Shown piece after piece: positions 8,781 through 18,846 of a stretch of DNA of 64,000 nucleotides. The number at the start of each line of letters is the position of its first letter. Position 1 is the stretch's first letter. The position numbers were made by a program, and so were the translations under genes. Source of the stretch: an uncultured Nitrospiraceae bacterium (lineage in GTDB: Bacteria; Nitrospirota; Thermodesulfovibrionia; Thermodesulfovibrionales; SM23-35); NCBI GenBank assembly GCA_937138415.1, contig CAKZPA010000003.1, positions 23,897 to 87,896 on the forward strand. The letters run 5' to 3'. Below the pieces are notes generated by a model. The model was not told the DNA's origin. It ran no database searches and worked only from the letters and a program-made list of their open reading frames with translations.

Positions 8781-9179
8781 ATGGACATTATTTCGCTTCC
8801 GATCGATTACGATCACGAGAAGATTGACGGAAGATTCAGAATTATCGCAATCGCCTCGCAGAGGGCAAAAGAACTCGCGGTCGGTGCGACCCCGAAAGTG
8901 AAGACCAAATCGAAAAAGGTCACGACGATCGCGCTCGAAGAGACGATCCAGAACTGTGTCGAATTCCTGACGGGAGAAGAAGCGAGAAAAGCAAAAGAAG
9001 AGGCTCAGCGATTCGACTACCGGAGACTCCTCGAGGAGAAGAAGAGAGAAATCGCCGGCGAAGACCTTTCAGAGTTCGAAAAAGACCTCAAGGTCTACCT
9101 CCACGAGAAGGAGACGATGGATAAGAAGGCTCTGGAGGGCCTCTTCAGTGAAAAACAAGGGGAAGGGACTGAAGAATAA
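8781..9179 (+). CDS. rpoZ: RNA polymerase omega subunit with long acidic tail
   Basis: 132 residues from the start MDIISLPIDYDHEKIDGRFR; the ORF track begins 14 codons too early. The N-terminal part matches omega (RIIAIASQRAKELAVGA and TTIALEETIQNCVEF). Omega is usually 70-90 residues; here a charged, helical tail of about 50 residues rich in Glu and Lys follows. Omega binds the beta-prime subunit and helps assemble RNA polymerase. The gene overlaps coaBC by 32 nt. Confidence 0.85.
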   Translation: MDIISLPIDYDHEKIDGRFRIIAIASQRAKELAVGATPKVKTKSKKVTTIALEETIQNCVEFLTGEEARKAKEEAQRFDYRRLLEEKKREIAGEDLSEFEKDLKVYLHEKETMDKKALEGLFSEKQGEGTEE

Positions 9180-10338
9180 ATCCGTACTCCTCGGCATCTG
9201 CGGCGGTGTTTCGGCATACAAATCCATCGACCTGACGAGAAGACTCCGTGACGACGGCGCGGCCGTCACGGTCGTTCTGACCGAGTCTGCCCTGCAGTTC
9301 GTGACTCCCCTCTCCCTCGAAGTCGCTTCGCAGAATAAAGTATACTCAGACCTCTACAGTGCCCCCATGGCGCACGTTTCCCTGCCCGCGGACGCGGACA
9401 TCATGGTCGTCGCACCCGCGACCGCGCATACCATCGGAAAGTTCGCGCACGGCCTTGCCGACGACCTGTTGAGCCTCTGCTTCGTCGCGTTTCGCGGTCC
9501 TGTCGTCATTGCGCCGGCGATGAATTGGCGCATGTACGAGCATCCGGTCATCCAGAGGAACCTCGGCACGCTTCGCGATCTCGGCATTGTGCAGGTGGGA
9601 CCGGAAACCGGTCTCCTGGCCTGCGGGGAGGAAGGGATCGGCAGAATGGCCGACGTCCAAGACATCGTCGAGGCTGCGAGAGCCGCCCTCACCGAGAAGG
9701 ATCTTGCGCGCGAAAACGTCCTCGTGACGGCGGGTCCGACGAGAGAATACCTCGATCCGGTCCGTTTCATCTCGAACCGGTCATCCGGCAAAATGGGGTA
9801 TGCCCTCGCGAAGGCCGCCCTGAGGAGAGGCGCCCGCGTCACCCTGATCTCAGGTCCCACGACGCTGCCCAATCCCCCCGGGGTCAGGCTCGTGCCGGTC
9901 GAGACCGCTCACGAGATGCACGAAGCCATCGAACGGGAACTCCCCGCGATGACCGTGCTCATAATGGCCGCCGCCATCTCCGATTTTTCCCCTGCGGAGC
10001 GATCCGCGCAGAAAATCGACAAAACGGACGACCTGTCGCTCTCCTTCGTTCCAACCCCCGACATCCTCGCTGATCTCGGCAGGCGGACGCCACGGCCGTT
10101 CCTCGTGGGATTCTCGGCCGAAACAGGTCCCCATCTCGAGAGGGCGAGACGGAAACTTCGTGACAAGAACATCGATCTGATCGTCTTCAACGACGTCACG
10201 GAGCGCGACGCTGGGTTCGACGTCGACACGAACAGGGTGGTCCTTATCGATCCCGACAGAGAGACCCAGCTCCCGCTCCTCGATAAAGACGACGTTGCAG
10301 ATGCCATCCTCGACAGGGTCCGGGAACTGAGAGCTTGA
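9148..10338 (+). CDS. coaBC: Bifunctional phosphopantothenoylcysteine decarboxylase / phosphopantothenate-cysteine ligase
   Basis: 396 residues. The N-terminal CoaC flavoprotein has GICGGVSAYKSIDL, the catalytic His region APMAHVSLPADAD and PAMNWRMYEHP. The CoaB half starts near VLVTAGPTREYLDPVRF and includes SNRSSGKMGYALA. Together they convert 4'-phosphopantothenate to 4'-phosphopantetheine for coenzyme A. A GTG start gives a 32-nt overlap with rpoZ. Confidence 0.95.
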   Translation: MKNKGKGLKNKSVLLGICGGVSAYKSIDLTRRLRDDGAAVTVVLTESALQFVTPLSLEVASQNKVYSDLYSAPMAHVSLPADADIMVVAPATAHTIGKFAHGLADDLLSLCFVAFRGPVVIAPAMNWRMYEHPVIQRNLGTLRDLGIVQVGPETGLLACGEEGIGRMADVQDIVEAARAALTEKDLARENVLVTAGPTREYLDPVRFISNRSSGKMGYALAKAALRRGARVTLISGPTTLPNPPGVRLVPVETAHEMHEAIERELPAMTVLIMAAAISDFSPAERSAQKIDKTDDLSLSFVPTPDILADLGRRTPRPFLVGFSAETGPHLERARRKLRDKNIDLIVFNDVTERDAGFDVDTNRVVLIDPDRETQLPLLDKDDVADAILDRVRELRA

Positions 10339-10374
10339 CATTTACGATGCCAATCATCACAATTTGAGCGTACG

Positions 10375-11202
10375 ATGGGACGCGAGGAAATCGAGAGGCT
10401 CCAGAAGAAACTTGCGAAGGATCCCGACTCGAAACTGTTCGTTCCCCTCGCGGAAGAATACAGGAAAGCGGGCATGGCCGACGAGGCGATCACCGTCCTT
10501 CTCCAGGGCCTCGAGAGGCAGTCCCACTATCTGAGCGCGCGCGTCGCCCTAGGGAGAATCTACATGGAACGCGGTCTGCTCGCCGATGCGAGGGATGAGT
10601 TTCTGAAAGTTACCGAGACCATTCCCAATAACCTATACGCCCACAAGAAGCTCGCGGAAATTTACCGGGCCCTCGGAGACAGGGAAAACGCCATCAACGA
10701 ACTGAACGTCGTCCTGCGCCAGAACCCGACTGATGAGTGGGCGATCGCGAACCTTTCGGCGGTCGAGCGGGAACTCGCTGAAGCGACGGAAACACCCGGC
10801 CAGCCGGTCGCACAGGAGACCACGCAACCAGTCGGCGACGTGCCAGAAGAGCTGGATGTCGCTCCGGAACCGTCGCTTGGAGAGGACGGATCCGCTGAAG
10901 AAGAACTGTTCGTGCAGGAGCCCGTGCACGAAGAGGAAGACGTTGCCCCCACCTGTGACGATGCCGCGTACTTCCTCCAAGCCGAAGATCTTATCAGGCG
11001 AGGCAGGTACCGGGACGCGATGAATACCTACCAGGCAGCTCTCTCATCTTCCCCGGGGAACAGAGAGATTATGCAGCGCGTCGCGGAACTGGAAGCCCTT
11101 CTGCGGTTCGTCGAGCGCGACCCCAGAGCCCAGGTCCTCCGGCTCGAACGGTTCCTCGAAGGTGTCAAAAAGAGGAAAAGCGAAATTGCGGGCTCTCCCT
11201 AA
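10375..11202 (+). CDS. TPR-repeat protein of unknown function
   Basis: 275 residues. The first 135 hold about four tetratricopeptide repeats ([58 protein letters not shown]). A Pro/Glu/Thr-rich acidic linker (about 140-200) follows, then a further TPR-like pair ([18 protein letters not shown]). No signal peptide or membrane helix is visible, so it is probably a cytoplasmic scaffold. It lies 36 bp after coaBC and overlaps the upstream edge of the aroQ region. Function cannot be assigned. Confidence 0.82.
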   Translation: MGREEIERLQKKLAKDPDSKLFVPLAEEYRKAGMADEAITVLLQGLERQSHYLSARVALGRIYMERGLLADARDEFLKVTETIPNNLYAHKKLAEIYRALGDRENAINELNVVLRQNPTDEWAIANLSAVERELAEATETPGQPVAQETTQPVGDVPEELDVAPEPSLGEDGSAEEELFVQEPVHEEEDVAPTCDDAAYFLQAEDLIRRGRYRDAMNTYQAALSSSPGNREIMQRVAELEALLRFVERDPRAQVLRLERFLEGVKKRKSEIAGSP

Positions 11203-11218
11203 ACGGAAGGAGGATGTC

Positions 11219-11692
11219 GTGCGGAAAAAAAAGAACCCGCGCCCTCGGGTGCTCGTTCTCCACGGACCGAATCTCAACCTCCTCGGCAGGAGAGAGACGT
11301 CCATTTACGGGACGAAATCGCTCGAGGCGATCAACGGAGAGATTGTTTCTCTCGCGTCGGAATTGAAAATGGACGTTTCCATCCTGCAGCTGAATAGCGA
11401 GGGCGAGATACTGGACGTCATTCAGAGAGGCGAGTACGACGCTCTCGTCATCAATCCGGCGGCGTACACGCATACGAGCATCGCTATCCGGGACGCGATA
11501 GCCGCCGTCCGCAAGCCGACCGTAGAGGTGCACCTCTCGAACATACACAAACGCGAGGAGTTCAGACGGAGATCGTACATCGCCGAAGTCGCGGACGGAC
11601 AGATCAGCGGACTCGGCTCCGAGAGCTACCTCCTCGCACTCCGCGCGGTGCGGAGCCTCCTCTCGAAACGCGGTGATATCCCCTCTCTTTAG
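11219..11692 (+). CDS. aroQ: Type II 3-dehydroquinate dehydratase
   Basis: 157 residues from a GTG start preceded by GGAAGGAGG; the ORF call starts 19 codons earlier inside the TPR gene. Signature motifs are [14 protein letters not shown], the flexible-loop Tyr in [13 protein letters not shown], and [15 protein letters not shown]. It dehydrates 3-dehydroquinate in the shikimate pathway. It overlaps pepP by 20 nt, matching the common aroQ-pepP-efp-accB-accC order. Confidence 0.94.
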   Translation: MRKKKNPRPRVLVLHGPNLNLLGRRETSIYGTKSLEAINGEIVSLASELKMDVSILQLNSEGEILDVIQRGEYDALVINPAAYTHTSIAIRDAIAAVRKPTVEVHLSNIHKREEFRRRSYIAEVADGQISGLGSESYLLALRAVRSLLSKRGDIPSL

Positions 11693-12773
11693 GGGAGCGG
11701 CCAACGACGCGGATCCGCCCCGGCTCGCCCTCCTCCGGAGGTTCCTGAAGAAGAAACGCCTCGACGGTTTTCTCGTCCTCGATCTGTCGAATATCCGCTA
11801 TCTCACGGGGTTCACAGGCTCTTCGGGGCTCCTCTTCATAACGCGGAAAGAACAGTTCTTTCTGACCGATTTCAGGTACAAAGAGCAATCGGAACGCGAG
11901 GTGAAGGATTGGACCGTCATCATCGAAAAAGGTGACCGCGTCCGAAGAATAGCCAATCTCTGCAGAAAGACCGGTACCCGGTCCATCGGCGTGGAATCAT
12001 CCGCGCCGTACTCGTTTTATTGCCAGTTATCCCGATCCGGCGTGCCAGCGATGGCCGTCGACGGACTCGTCGAGCGATTGAGAGCCGTCAAGACCTCTTC
12101 CGAGGTCGCGCGGATAAAGAGAGCTGTGGAAAGGGCGGAGGAGGCGTTTCTCGAGGTCAAGCCATTCATCCGCCCCGGGGTTTCGGAGTGGTCGCTCGCG
12201 CAGCGGCTCGCAGACCGCCTGCGAAGGAAAGGATGCAGGAAACTTCCGTTCGACATCATCGTCGCATCCGGTGCACAGTCGGCCCTTCCCCACGCGAAAC
12301 CGACCGAAAAGAAGATCTCGCGCGGTGATTTCGTCCTGATCGACTGGGGCGGCGAGGCGGACGGGTACTATTCGGATATGACACGAACGTTACTCGTGAG
12401 CGGGGAGAATACGCGGCGTCAGGAAGAGATGTACAACGTCGTACTGGAGGCGAACGAGACGGCGATCGCGGCGGTGAAACCCGGGGTCCGCTCGAAAGAT
12501 ATCGACAGAGCGGCCCGGGAATGCATACGCCGATCCGGATACGGGGACTTCTTCGGTCACGGGACCGGCCACGGCGTCGGCCTCCAGGTGCATGAAGCGC
12601 CCCGCATTTCGTGGCAGAAGAGCACCGCCATAGCGGAAAACATGATCTTTACGATAGAACCCGGCATCTACGTGCCGGGCATCGGCGGTGTCAGAATCGA
12701 AGACATGGTCGTCGTGAGAAAGACGGGAGCGGAGGTCCTCACGTCCCTGAGAAAAGAACTCGACATCCTGTGA
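11673..12773 (+). CDS. Xaa-Pro aminopeptidase / M24 family metallopeptidase
   Basis: 366 residues of the creatinase/aminopeptidase P fold. The N-terminal domain contains [17 protein letters not shown]. The catalytic domain has all five metal ligands in [26 protein letters not shown] and RIEDMV. It likely removes residues N-terminal to proline. A GTG start lies inside aroQ, and a 6-bp hairpin (TCCCCT/AGGGGA, 11679-11696) spans the aroQ stop. PepQ (dipeptidase) cannot be excluded. Confidence 0.9.
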   Translation: MISPLFRGAANDADPPRLALLRRFLKKKRLDGFLVLDLSNIRYLTGFTGSSGLLFITRKEQFFLTDFRYKEQSEREVKDWTVIIEKGDRVRRIANLCRKTGTRSIGVESSAPYSFYCQLSRSGVPAMAVDGLVERLRAVKTSSEVARIKRAVERAEEAFLEVKPFIRPGVSEWSLAQRLADRLRRKGCRKLPFDIIVASGAQSALPHAKPTEKKISRGDFVLIDWGGEADGYYSDMTRTLLVSGENTRRQEEMYNVVLEANETAIAAVKPGVRSKDIDRAARECIRRSGYGDFFGHGTGHGVGLQVHEAPRISWQKSTAIAENMIFTIEPGIYVPGIGGVRIEDMVVVRKTGAEVLTSLRKELDIL

Positions 12774-12808
12774 GACGGAAGGGGTGAAGAACGACGTATA
12801 CGACTGAT

Positions 12809-14356
12809 TTACCCCGCCTCGTGGCCGGCCGTATTCATCTTCTTCCGAATGATCTCCTGCACCATCGCCGTCACCGTGCGAAAATCCACTTTGCCACTGC
12901 CCATTTTCGGCAGCTCTTCTACCACGACAAACTGCCTGGGAAGGGCGATATTCGGGAGATGCTCTGACATCTGTTTCAGCACCTTCTTCTCGTCCACCTT
13001 TTCGGTTACCGCCGCGACGATCCTGACGCCCTTCAGGGCATCCGGAATTTCGACGACCGAGCAGGTGACATGCTCCGGGAGGCACTTCTGCAGGACATCC
13101 TCGACCTTCACGAGAGAGACCATTTCGCCGCCAATCTTGACGAACCGTTTGAGCCTGCCACAGTGCCAGAGGAACCCGTCGGCATCGAGATACCCCATGT
13201 CGCCGGTATCGTACCAGCCGTGACGAATGCGCATCGACGTCTCTTCGAAGTCATCCAAATAGCCCCGCATGACGAGATCGCCTTTCACCAGTATCCTGCC
13301 GATCTCCCCCGGACCGCACTTTCTGCCCGTCTCGTAGTTTTCGATTCGGAGAAGGACGCCGGGGAGAACTTTGCCGACGCTCCCCGGTCTGTTGTGATCC
13401 GGCGTATTCGTGGAGATGACCGGTGACGTCTCCGTTGTCCCGTATCCTTCGTAGAGAGTGATGCCGTGCTTGTCGAGGAACTCCTTGCGCAGGACGTCGG
13501 GACACTTGTCCGCACCGCTCACGACGAGCCTGACGCTCTGAAAATCCCCCGGTTCCGACTTTCGCAGATATCCCCACAGGAAACTCGGCGTGCCGACCAT
13601 GATCGTCGGCTTCTCTTCCCGCACAATGGTGCATACCGATTTGTAATCGAGGGGATTCGCGTAGGTGACAATCGTCATGCCGAAACGGAGGGGTGTCCAG
13701 AGATTGACCGTGAGACCGAACACGTGAAAGTAGGGAAGATTTGCGAGCATCACATCGTCGTCGTAAATTTCGACCGCCCTGCTGAAGCTCTCGATGTTGG
13801 AGGAGATATTCCGGTGCGTCAACTGCACGGCCTTTGGGTCTTTCTCGCTCCCGCTCGTAAAGAGGATCACGACGTTATCGTCTTCCTGTCCGCCGTGAAC
13901 CATGCGCAGGACGAGCGGCAGCGGGAGCTTCGCCTTGAGGGCCGCCTTGAGTTTGTCCGCCACCGTGATCGACTCCATGATGTCTTCGATGAATACCATG
14001 CCGTCGACGACCGGACAGTTGATCTTCTCCAGCAACGTCTTCGAGGTGATGATGGTTCTGAAATTGCACTTCCTCTGCGCGTAGACCGCATTATTCGCGG
14101 CGCCGGTCGAATAGTTGATCATGACCGGCGTTCTCCCGCTCATGAGCGCTCCGAGAATAGCGAGGGCGCATCCGGCGGACGTCGGGATCATGACGCCGAT
14201 GAATCCCTTTTCGAAATCCCTGCATTTTTCCGACAGGATGAGAGACGCGATGAGGGCTTTCTTGTACGTCACCCTGCGGTCGGAGGTGCGGTCGATAAAG
14301 GCGAGCTTATCGCCGCACCTCTTCGCAATCTTCACGAAATGCTGGTGGAGGAGCAC
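12809..14356 (-). CDS. AMP-forming acyl-[ACP]/acyl-CoA synthetase
   Basis: 515 residues of the ANL superfamily. The N-terminus LLHQHFVKIAKRCGDKLAFID and the ATP-binding motif LFTSGSEKDPKAVQLTH resemble the acyl-ACP synthetase half of Aas. Later motifs YEGYGTTETSP, YDTGDMGYLD and the C-terminal lysine region PKMGSGKVDFRTV are intact. It should activate a fatty acid through an acyl-adenylate. The GTG start is one base after the stop of the fadL relic upstream, suggesting they once formed a fatty-acid uptake/activation operon. It is convergent with pepP (35 bp apart). Substrate is not certain. Confidence 0.85.
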   Translation of the reverse strand: MLLHQHFVKIAKRCGDKLAFIDRTSDRRVTYKKALIASLILSEKCRDFEKGFIGVMIPTSAGCALAILGALMSGRTPVMINYSTGAANNAVYAQRKCNFRTIITSKTLLEKINCPVVDGMVFIEDIMESITVADKLKAALKAKLPLPLVLRMVHGGQEDDNVVILFTSGSEKDPKAVQLTHRNISSNIESFSRAVEIYDDDVMLANLPYFHVFGLTVNLWTPLRFGMTIVTYANPLDYKSVCTIVREEKPTIMVGTPSFLWGYLRKSEPGDFQSVRLVVSGADKCPDVLRKEFLDKHGITLYEGYGTTETSPVISTNTPDHNRPGSVGKVLPGVLLRIENYETGRKCGPGEIGRILVKGDLVMRGYLDDFEETSMRIRHGWYDTGDMGYLDADGFLWHCGRLKRFVKIGGEMVSLVKVEDVLQKCLPEHVTCSVVEIPDALKGVRIVAAVTEKVDEKKVLKQMSEHLPNIALPRQFVVVEELPKMGSGKVDFRTVTAMVQEIIRKKMNTAGHEAG

Positions 14357-14357
14357 G

Positions 14358-15473
14358 CTAAAATCTCATCGTGAGCTGTGCGCTGACGATGTCAATGTAC
14401 GCGTCGTACGTCCCTCTCAACCCGCCGCGAGACGCGTCGTCACCGGTCGCGGTCTTGTAGATCTCGGGGTCATTGATAAAGAGGTGCGCGTACCCCAGAT
14501 CGAGAGCGAAGGTGTCGGAAAGCGCATACCCAATGCCGAGTGCCGCCCAGATGCGGTCGGAGTCCGGGATGCGGGGGGTGCGGGGGGGGTTAACTGATGG
14601 GTGAAGCTGATCGAGAGACTGTCAGGAAGAGTCACGTCGGCCTCCGCGCCCGTGTCACGAAACCTCGTGCTCAGCAACGAAGGCACGCCGGAAAAATCAG
14701 CGTCCCCTTCGAGCGTGTGTTTGACCCGGGATCGGTAAGAGATCCCGCAGCGGGTATCTTTCGAAAACTCGTAAGAGCAGCCCGACATTATACCCGACGC
14801 CCTAGCTGTCGCCTTCGACGCTCGCGAAGCCATCGTTCCGCTGCGGAAGGAGACCAGGGATGTCGGCTAAATTACCGATAAGGCCGAAGTCGACGGCATT
14901 CGAGAGTTTCGCTTTCACGTACGGAGCGCTGAATCCACCGCCGACGCTCAACCGGTCGGTAACGTTGTACGCAACCGAAGGATTGATAGTGATGCTCATC
15001 ATGTCCGATTCGATCGCGTGGTACCGGCCGACCCACCCTTCCTCGTATTTCGTGGCGAGCCCGAACGGAGCGTTCACCCCGACACCCACGGAAAGACGGT
15101 CACTCACCTTCCTGCTGTAGTAGAAGTTCGGCTCGACTCGCGTCTTGCCCGCTTCGCCGCCGTTCCCACCGGTGAGCGGAAAGCCGGTCGCATAGGTCGA
15201 CCCTTCGTTGATAAAAACGAGATACGGCATGATCAGATGCGCGCCGGCCACGATCTCGTGCCCCTTGAGGCGCGTCATACCGGCCGGATTGAAGAATATG
15301 AATATGGTGGAGGCATCGTCGGCACTCGCGGCACCGCCCGCATAGGCGTTCCCGAGGCCGCGCACACCCTGCTCGATCAGCGCGAATCCTCCTCCGAAGG
15401 CAGCGGTTACGGAGCAAAGAGACAAACAGACGACGAGAGCAAAAATGCACTTCAGGTCAAACATCACTCGCAC
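14358..15473 (-). pseudogene. fadL: Decayed FadL/OMPP1-family outer membrane fatty-acid transporter
   Basis: The first 223 codons encode a signal peptide and the FadL N-terminus (GGFALIEQGVRGLGNAYAGG, NPAGMTRLKGHE). The frame stops at TAG (14802-14804) where FASVEGDS would be followed by Trp and GVGYNVG. A few codons later the homology moves to another frame (YEFSKDTRCGISYRS), implying a one-base insertion. After SISFTHQ the family's central barrel section is missing, and homology resumes in a third frame at RIPDSDRIWAALG, near a run of eight Cs, and ends LTMRF-stop. Nonsense, frameshift and deletion together point to a real pseudogene, though part could be assembly error. GTG start at 15473; an ATG three codons in is an alternative. 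Confidence 0.82.
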
Positions 15474-15689
15474 TTCATATTCCCCCTCCTGTGAATGGAA
15501 TTCGACGACACGTAAAATTACCTGTTTTAAAAATCAATGTCAAGCGGAAAACATCGTCCCGCCATCGGCCGAGCTACGCCGTTCATCGGCTATTGCTGTC
15601 ATGAGAACATCCTGGTTACATTGTATATTTTCTGAATTCCCCGTGGTGCATTGCACGCTCTGCGCGGTGGAAAAATTTGCGGAAAATGC

Positions 15690-15695
15690 TAGAAT
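15690..15695 (+). promoter_or_regulatory. Extended -10 promoter of efp
   Basis: TAGAAT preceded by TGC, an extended -10 element, about 27 nt before the efp GTG, with GGAGGGAGGAG as ribosome site between. No convincing -35. The remainder of the 15474-15722 spacer shows nothing else. Confidence 0.5.
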
Positions 15696-15722
15696 AAGGT
15701 ACTTCATTCGGAGGGAGGAGCG

Positions 15723-16286
15723 GTGATTTCGACGAGCGACTTCAGAAAGGGTCTCAAAGTTGAGTACAAAGGAGAGCCATGTGAAATCGTGGATTTCCAG
15801 CACGTCAAGATGGGGAGGGGAGGCGCGATCGTCAGGACGAAACTGAAAAGTTTGAAGACGGGCGCGATCCTCGAAGAGACCTTTCGTTCGGGCGAAAAGC
15901 TTGAAAAACCCGGCCTCGAGGAAAAGAGCATGCAGTACCTTTACAGTCAAGACGATCTTTACTTCTTCATGGATATGGAGACCTTCGAGCAGATCCCGCT
16001 CACCTCGGTGCAACTCGGCGATTCGAAGAACTTTCTCAAGGAGAACATGACCGTGAAGGTCTTGTACCACAGAGAAGCTCCCATCAGCGTCGATATTCCG
16101 ACCTTCGTCGAACTCGTCGTGGTCAAGACGGATCCTGCCGGATTCAGGGGGGATACCGCCTCAGGAGGAGGAAAGCCGGCCATCTTGGAGACAGGCGCTG
16201 TCGTCAAAGTCCCCTTCCACATTAATGAGGGAGACATGATCAAAGTCGACACGAGGACATCGGAGTACATCGAAAGGGTGAAATAA
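15723..16286 (+). CDS. efp: Translation elongation factor P, arginine-type loop
   Basis: 187 residues, GTG start, three-domain EF-P ([21 protein letters not shown] at the N-terminus, [21 protein letters not shown] at the C-terminus). EF-P binds stalled ribosomes and promotes peptide-bond formation at polyproline. The tip of the domain-I loop reads [12 protein letters not shown], so the residue usually modified is Arg, where E. coli has Lys (PGKG). The first gene of efp-accB-accC-thiE, overlapping accB by one base. Confidence 0.95.
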   Translation: MISTSDFRKGLKVEYKGEPCEIVDFQHVKMGRGGAIVRTKLKSLKTGAILEETFRSGEKLEKPGLEEKSMQYLYSQDDLYFFMDMETFEQIPLTSVQLGDSKNFLKENMTVKVLYHREAPISVDIPTFVELVVVKTDPAGFRGDTASGGGKPAILETGAVVKVPFHINEGDMIKVDTRTSEYIERVK

Positions 16287-16720
16287 TGGAACACGAGGAT
16301 TTGAAGGAACTTATCGAACTGCTGAAGGACACCGACATCACCGAGCTCCAGATCGAGAAGAACGGAACGAAGGTGAAGATTCGCAGAGAAAAAATCCTCT
16401 CTCCGCTCGACCTTCCGATCCAAAAGTCCCCCGTGCTGCAGGAAAAAATCTCTGCGCCGCCGGGCGACGAGACCCAGAGACTGGTGACGATCACCTCGCC
16501 GATCGTGGGGACGTTCTACCGTGCAGCCTTGCCCGACGCGAATCCCTTCGTCGAGGTCGGTTCACGGGTTAAAAAGAATCAGGTGCTTTGTATTGTGGAA
16601 GCGATGAAGCTCATGAACGAAATCGAGAGCGAGGTCGACGGGATCGTCGTGAAAATCCTCGTCGAAAATGGCCAGCCCGTCGAATACGGCGAACCGCTCT
16701 TCCTGATCGAGCCCGTGTAG
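16286..16720 (+). CDS. accB: Biotin carboxyl carrier protein of acetyl-CoA carboxylase
   Basis: 144 residues. The C-terminal biotinyl domain carries the canonical attachment motif [11 protein letters not shown]. The N-terminal helix [21 protein letters not shown] and a Pro-rich linker are standard. The start overlaps the efp stop (TAATG). It carries carboxybiotin between AccC and the carboxyltransferase for malonyl-CoA formation. The carboxyltransferase genes (accA/accD) are not in the window. Confidence 0.95.
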   Translation: MEHEDLKELIELLKDTDITELQIEKNGTKVKIRREKILSPLDLPIQKSPVLQEKISAPPGDETQRLVTITSPIVGTFYRAALPDANPFVEVGSRVKKNQVLCIVEAMKLMNEIESEVDGIVVKILVENGQPVEYGEPLFLIEPV

Positions 16721-16736
16721 GTAGCACGTTCCCGGA

Positions 16737-18098
16737 ATGAAAGTCTTCAAGAAAATCCTCATCGCCAACCGCGGGGAGATCGCGGTCAGAATCATACGCG
16801 CGTGCAGGGAGCTAGGGATAAAAACGGTTGCGGTGTACTCGGAGGCGGACAGGGGGTCCCTCCACGTGAAACTCGCGGATGAATCGGTCTGTATCGGCCC
16901 TGCGAACTTAGCCCAGAGTTACCTCAACATTCCCGCTATCCTGAGTGCCGCCGAAATTACCGACTCCGACGCGATTCACCCGGGGTACGGCTTCCTCTCG
17001 GAAAACCATCACTTTGCGGAAGCCTGCACCACGTCCGGCATCACGTTCATCGGCCCGACCGCCGAGAACATCAGGCTCGGAGGCGACAAGGCGAAAGCGC
17101 GGCAGATCATGAAGAGGAGGGGCGTACCGGTCGTCTCGGGTAGTGACGGTCCAGTCCCGAATGAAGAGAGCGCGATGAAGATCGCGAAGAAGATCGGGTT
17201 CCCGATCGTCCTGAAGGCATCTGCCGGCGGCGGCGGACACGGCATGAAGATCGTGAAAGAGGAAAAAGACCTCGAACAATCCTTCTATTTGGCGCAGCGC
17301 GAGGCGTTGACCGCCTTCGGAAACAGCGAGTTGTACATCGAGGAGTACATCCCCGAGCTGAGGCACGTGGAAGTCCAGATCCTCGCGGACAACAAAGGGA
17401 ATACCGTCTATCTCGGGGAGAGGGACTGCACGATACAGCGGCGGCACCAAAAACTCATCGAGGAAACCCCATCCCCCATCGCGACCACGGAAAAATTCAA
17501 GAGACGGATCGGGGAACTCGGCGTAAAGGCAGCGCGCGCGCTCAAATACCGGAATGCCGGCACCGTGGAGTTCATCGTCGATCCGAAAGGGAACATCTAT
17601 TTCATCGAGATCAACACCCGGATACAGGTGGAACATCCCGTGACGGAGGCGGTGACCGGTATCGACATTGTCAAGGAGCAGATTAAAATAGCCGCGGGGC
17701 TGCCGCTCGAGTACCGGCAGAACCAGATCCGTCCGTCGGGACACGCGATAGAGTGCCGGATCAATGCGGAGGACCCTGACCGTTTCATCCCTTCGCCCGG
17801 CACGATAACCTTCCTCTCCTTCCCCGGTGGCCCCGGCGTGAGGGTCGACACGGCGATCTACCAGGGATACACGATCCCCCCGCACTACGATTCCCTCATT
17901 GCGAAACTGATCGTCCACGGCAGAAACCGTTCGGATGCGATCATGAAAATGAGAAGCGCCCTCCACGAGTTCATCATCGAAGGGATAAACACGACCATCC
18001 CCTTTCACAAAAAAGTCCTCGCGAATGCGGACTTCGTGAGCGGTAACTTCTATACGAATTTTATAGAGAAGTTGAACAGTCGTCGGGAAGATGGATAG
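16737..18098 (+). CDS. accC: Biotin carboxylase subunit of acetyl-CoA carboxylase
   Basis: 453 residues starting [23 protein letters not shown]-grasp features include [30 protein letters not shown] and [20 protein letters not shown]. It carboxylates the biotin of AccB using bicarbonate and ATP. The length matches stand-alone AccC. The gap to accB is 16 bp. Short range to thiE suggests one transcript. Confidence 0.95.
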   Translation: MKVFKKILIANRGEIAVRIIRACRELGIKTVAVYSEADRGSLHVKLADESVCIGPANLAQSYLNIPAILSAAEITDSDAIHPGYGFLSENHHFAEACTTSGITFIGPTAENIRLGGDKAKARQIMKRRGVPVVSGSDGPVPNEESAMKIAKKIGFPIVLKASAGGGGHGMKIVKEEKDLEQSFYLAQREALTAFGNSELYIEEYIPELRHVEVQILADNKGNTVYLGERDCTIQRRHQKLIEETPSPIATTEKFKRRIGELGVKAARALKYRNAGTVEFIVDPKGNIYFIEINTRIQVEHPVTEAVTGIDIVKEQIKIAAGLPLEYRQNQIRPSGHAIECRINAEDPDRFIPSPGTITFLSFPGGPGVRVDTAIYQGYTIPPHYDSLIAKLIVHGRNRSDAIMKMRSALHEFIIEGINTTIPFHKKVLANADFVSGNFYTNFIEKLNSRREDG

Positions 18099-18103
18099 CC
18101 GCA

Positions 18104-18733
18104 GTGTATCTCGGAGGTCTCTGCTTTATCACCGATAAACGCTTCGGTGGGTGGTCCTACGGAGAGATGGTTCGCCTCGCTCTCGAAGCGGGCGTGAGAT
18201 GGATCCAGTACCGGGACAAAGAAGGAAGCGGTCGCGATAAATACAGAACCGCTCTCGAGATCAGACGACTGACACTCGATTATGGCGCCGTCTTCATTGT
18301 GAATGACCACACCGACATTGCGCTGGCGGTGGACGCCGATGGCGTGCATCTCGGCCAGGACGATCTGCCTGCTGAACAAGCGCGCCGGTTGCTCGGTGGG
18401 GAGAAGCTGATCGGCCTTTCCACTCATACGGTCGAACAGGCCGTCAACGGTGAAGCATGCGGTGTCGATTACATCGGTTTCGGCCCTATTTTCACCACGC
18501 AAACAAAGGATGCCGGTCGCCCCCACGGCGCCGAGATACTCCACCACCTGCGGAGGCAGGTCAGGATCCCGATCGTTGCGATAGGCGGAATAACGACCGG
18601 CAATCTCGCCCCCGTTCTGGAGTCCGGCGTCGATGCCGTCGCGGCCGCGTCAGGGATCCTCAGCGGGGATATTGGGCAGAACGTACGCGCGTTCCTGGAA
18701 ATAATCGGGCGGCATGCGACCGCTCGGGGATGA
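18104..18733 (+). CDS. thiE: Thiamine-phosphate synthase
   Basis: 209 residues with a GTG start five bases after accC. TIM-barrel motifs: IQYRDKEGSGRDKY, FIVNDHTDIALAVDADGVHLGQDDLP, IGLSTHT, YIGFGPIFTTQTK and IPIVAIGGI. It couples the pyrimidine and thiazole moieties to form thiamine phosphate, the precursor of the cofactor used by Por at the left edge of the window. No TPP riboswitch is visible upstream. Confidence 0.93.
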   Translation: MYLGGLCFITDKRFGGWSYGEMVRLALEAGVRWIQYRDKEGSGRDKYRTALEIRRLTLDYGAVFIVNDHTDIALAVDADGVHLGQDDLPAEQARRLLGGEKLIGLSTHTVEQAVNGEACGVDYIGFGPIFTTQTKDAGRPHGAEILHHLRRQVRIPIVAIGGITTGNLAPVLESGVDAVAAASGILSGDIGQNVRAFLEIIGRHATARG

Positions 18734-18846
18734 CGCCGCCCGGACACGGATTGTTACGCGAAGCAGTTTTGCCGCTCGGGAAAAGGCAAAAAACGACAGG
18801 AAACCATGACTGAACCGTTATCTTTCTCTTCATCGGGAGGTTTGTG

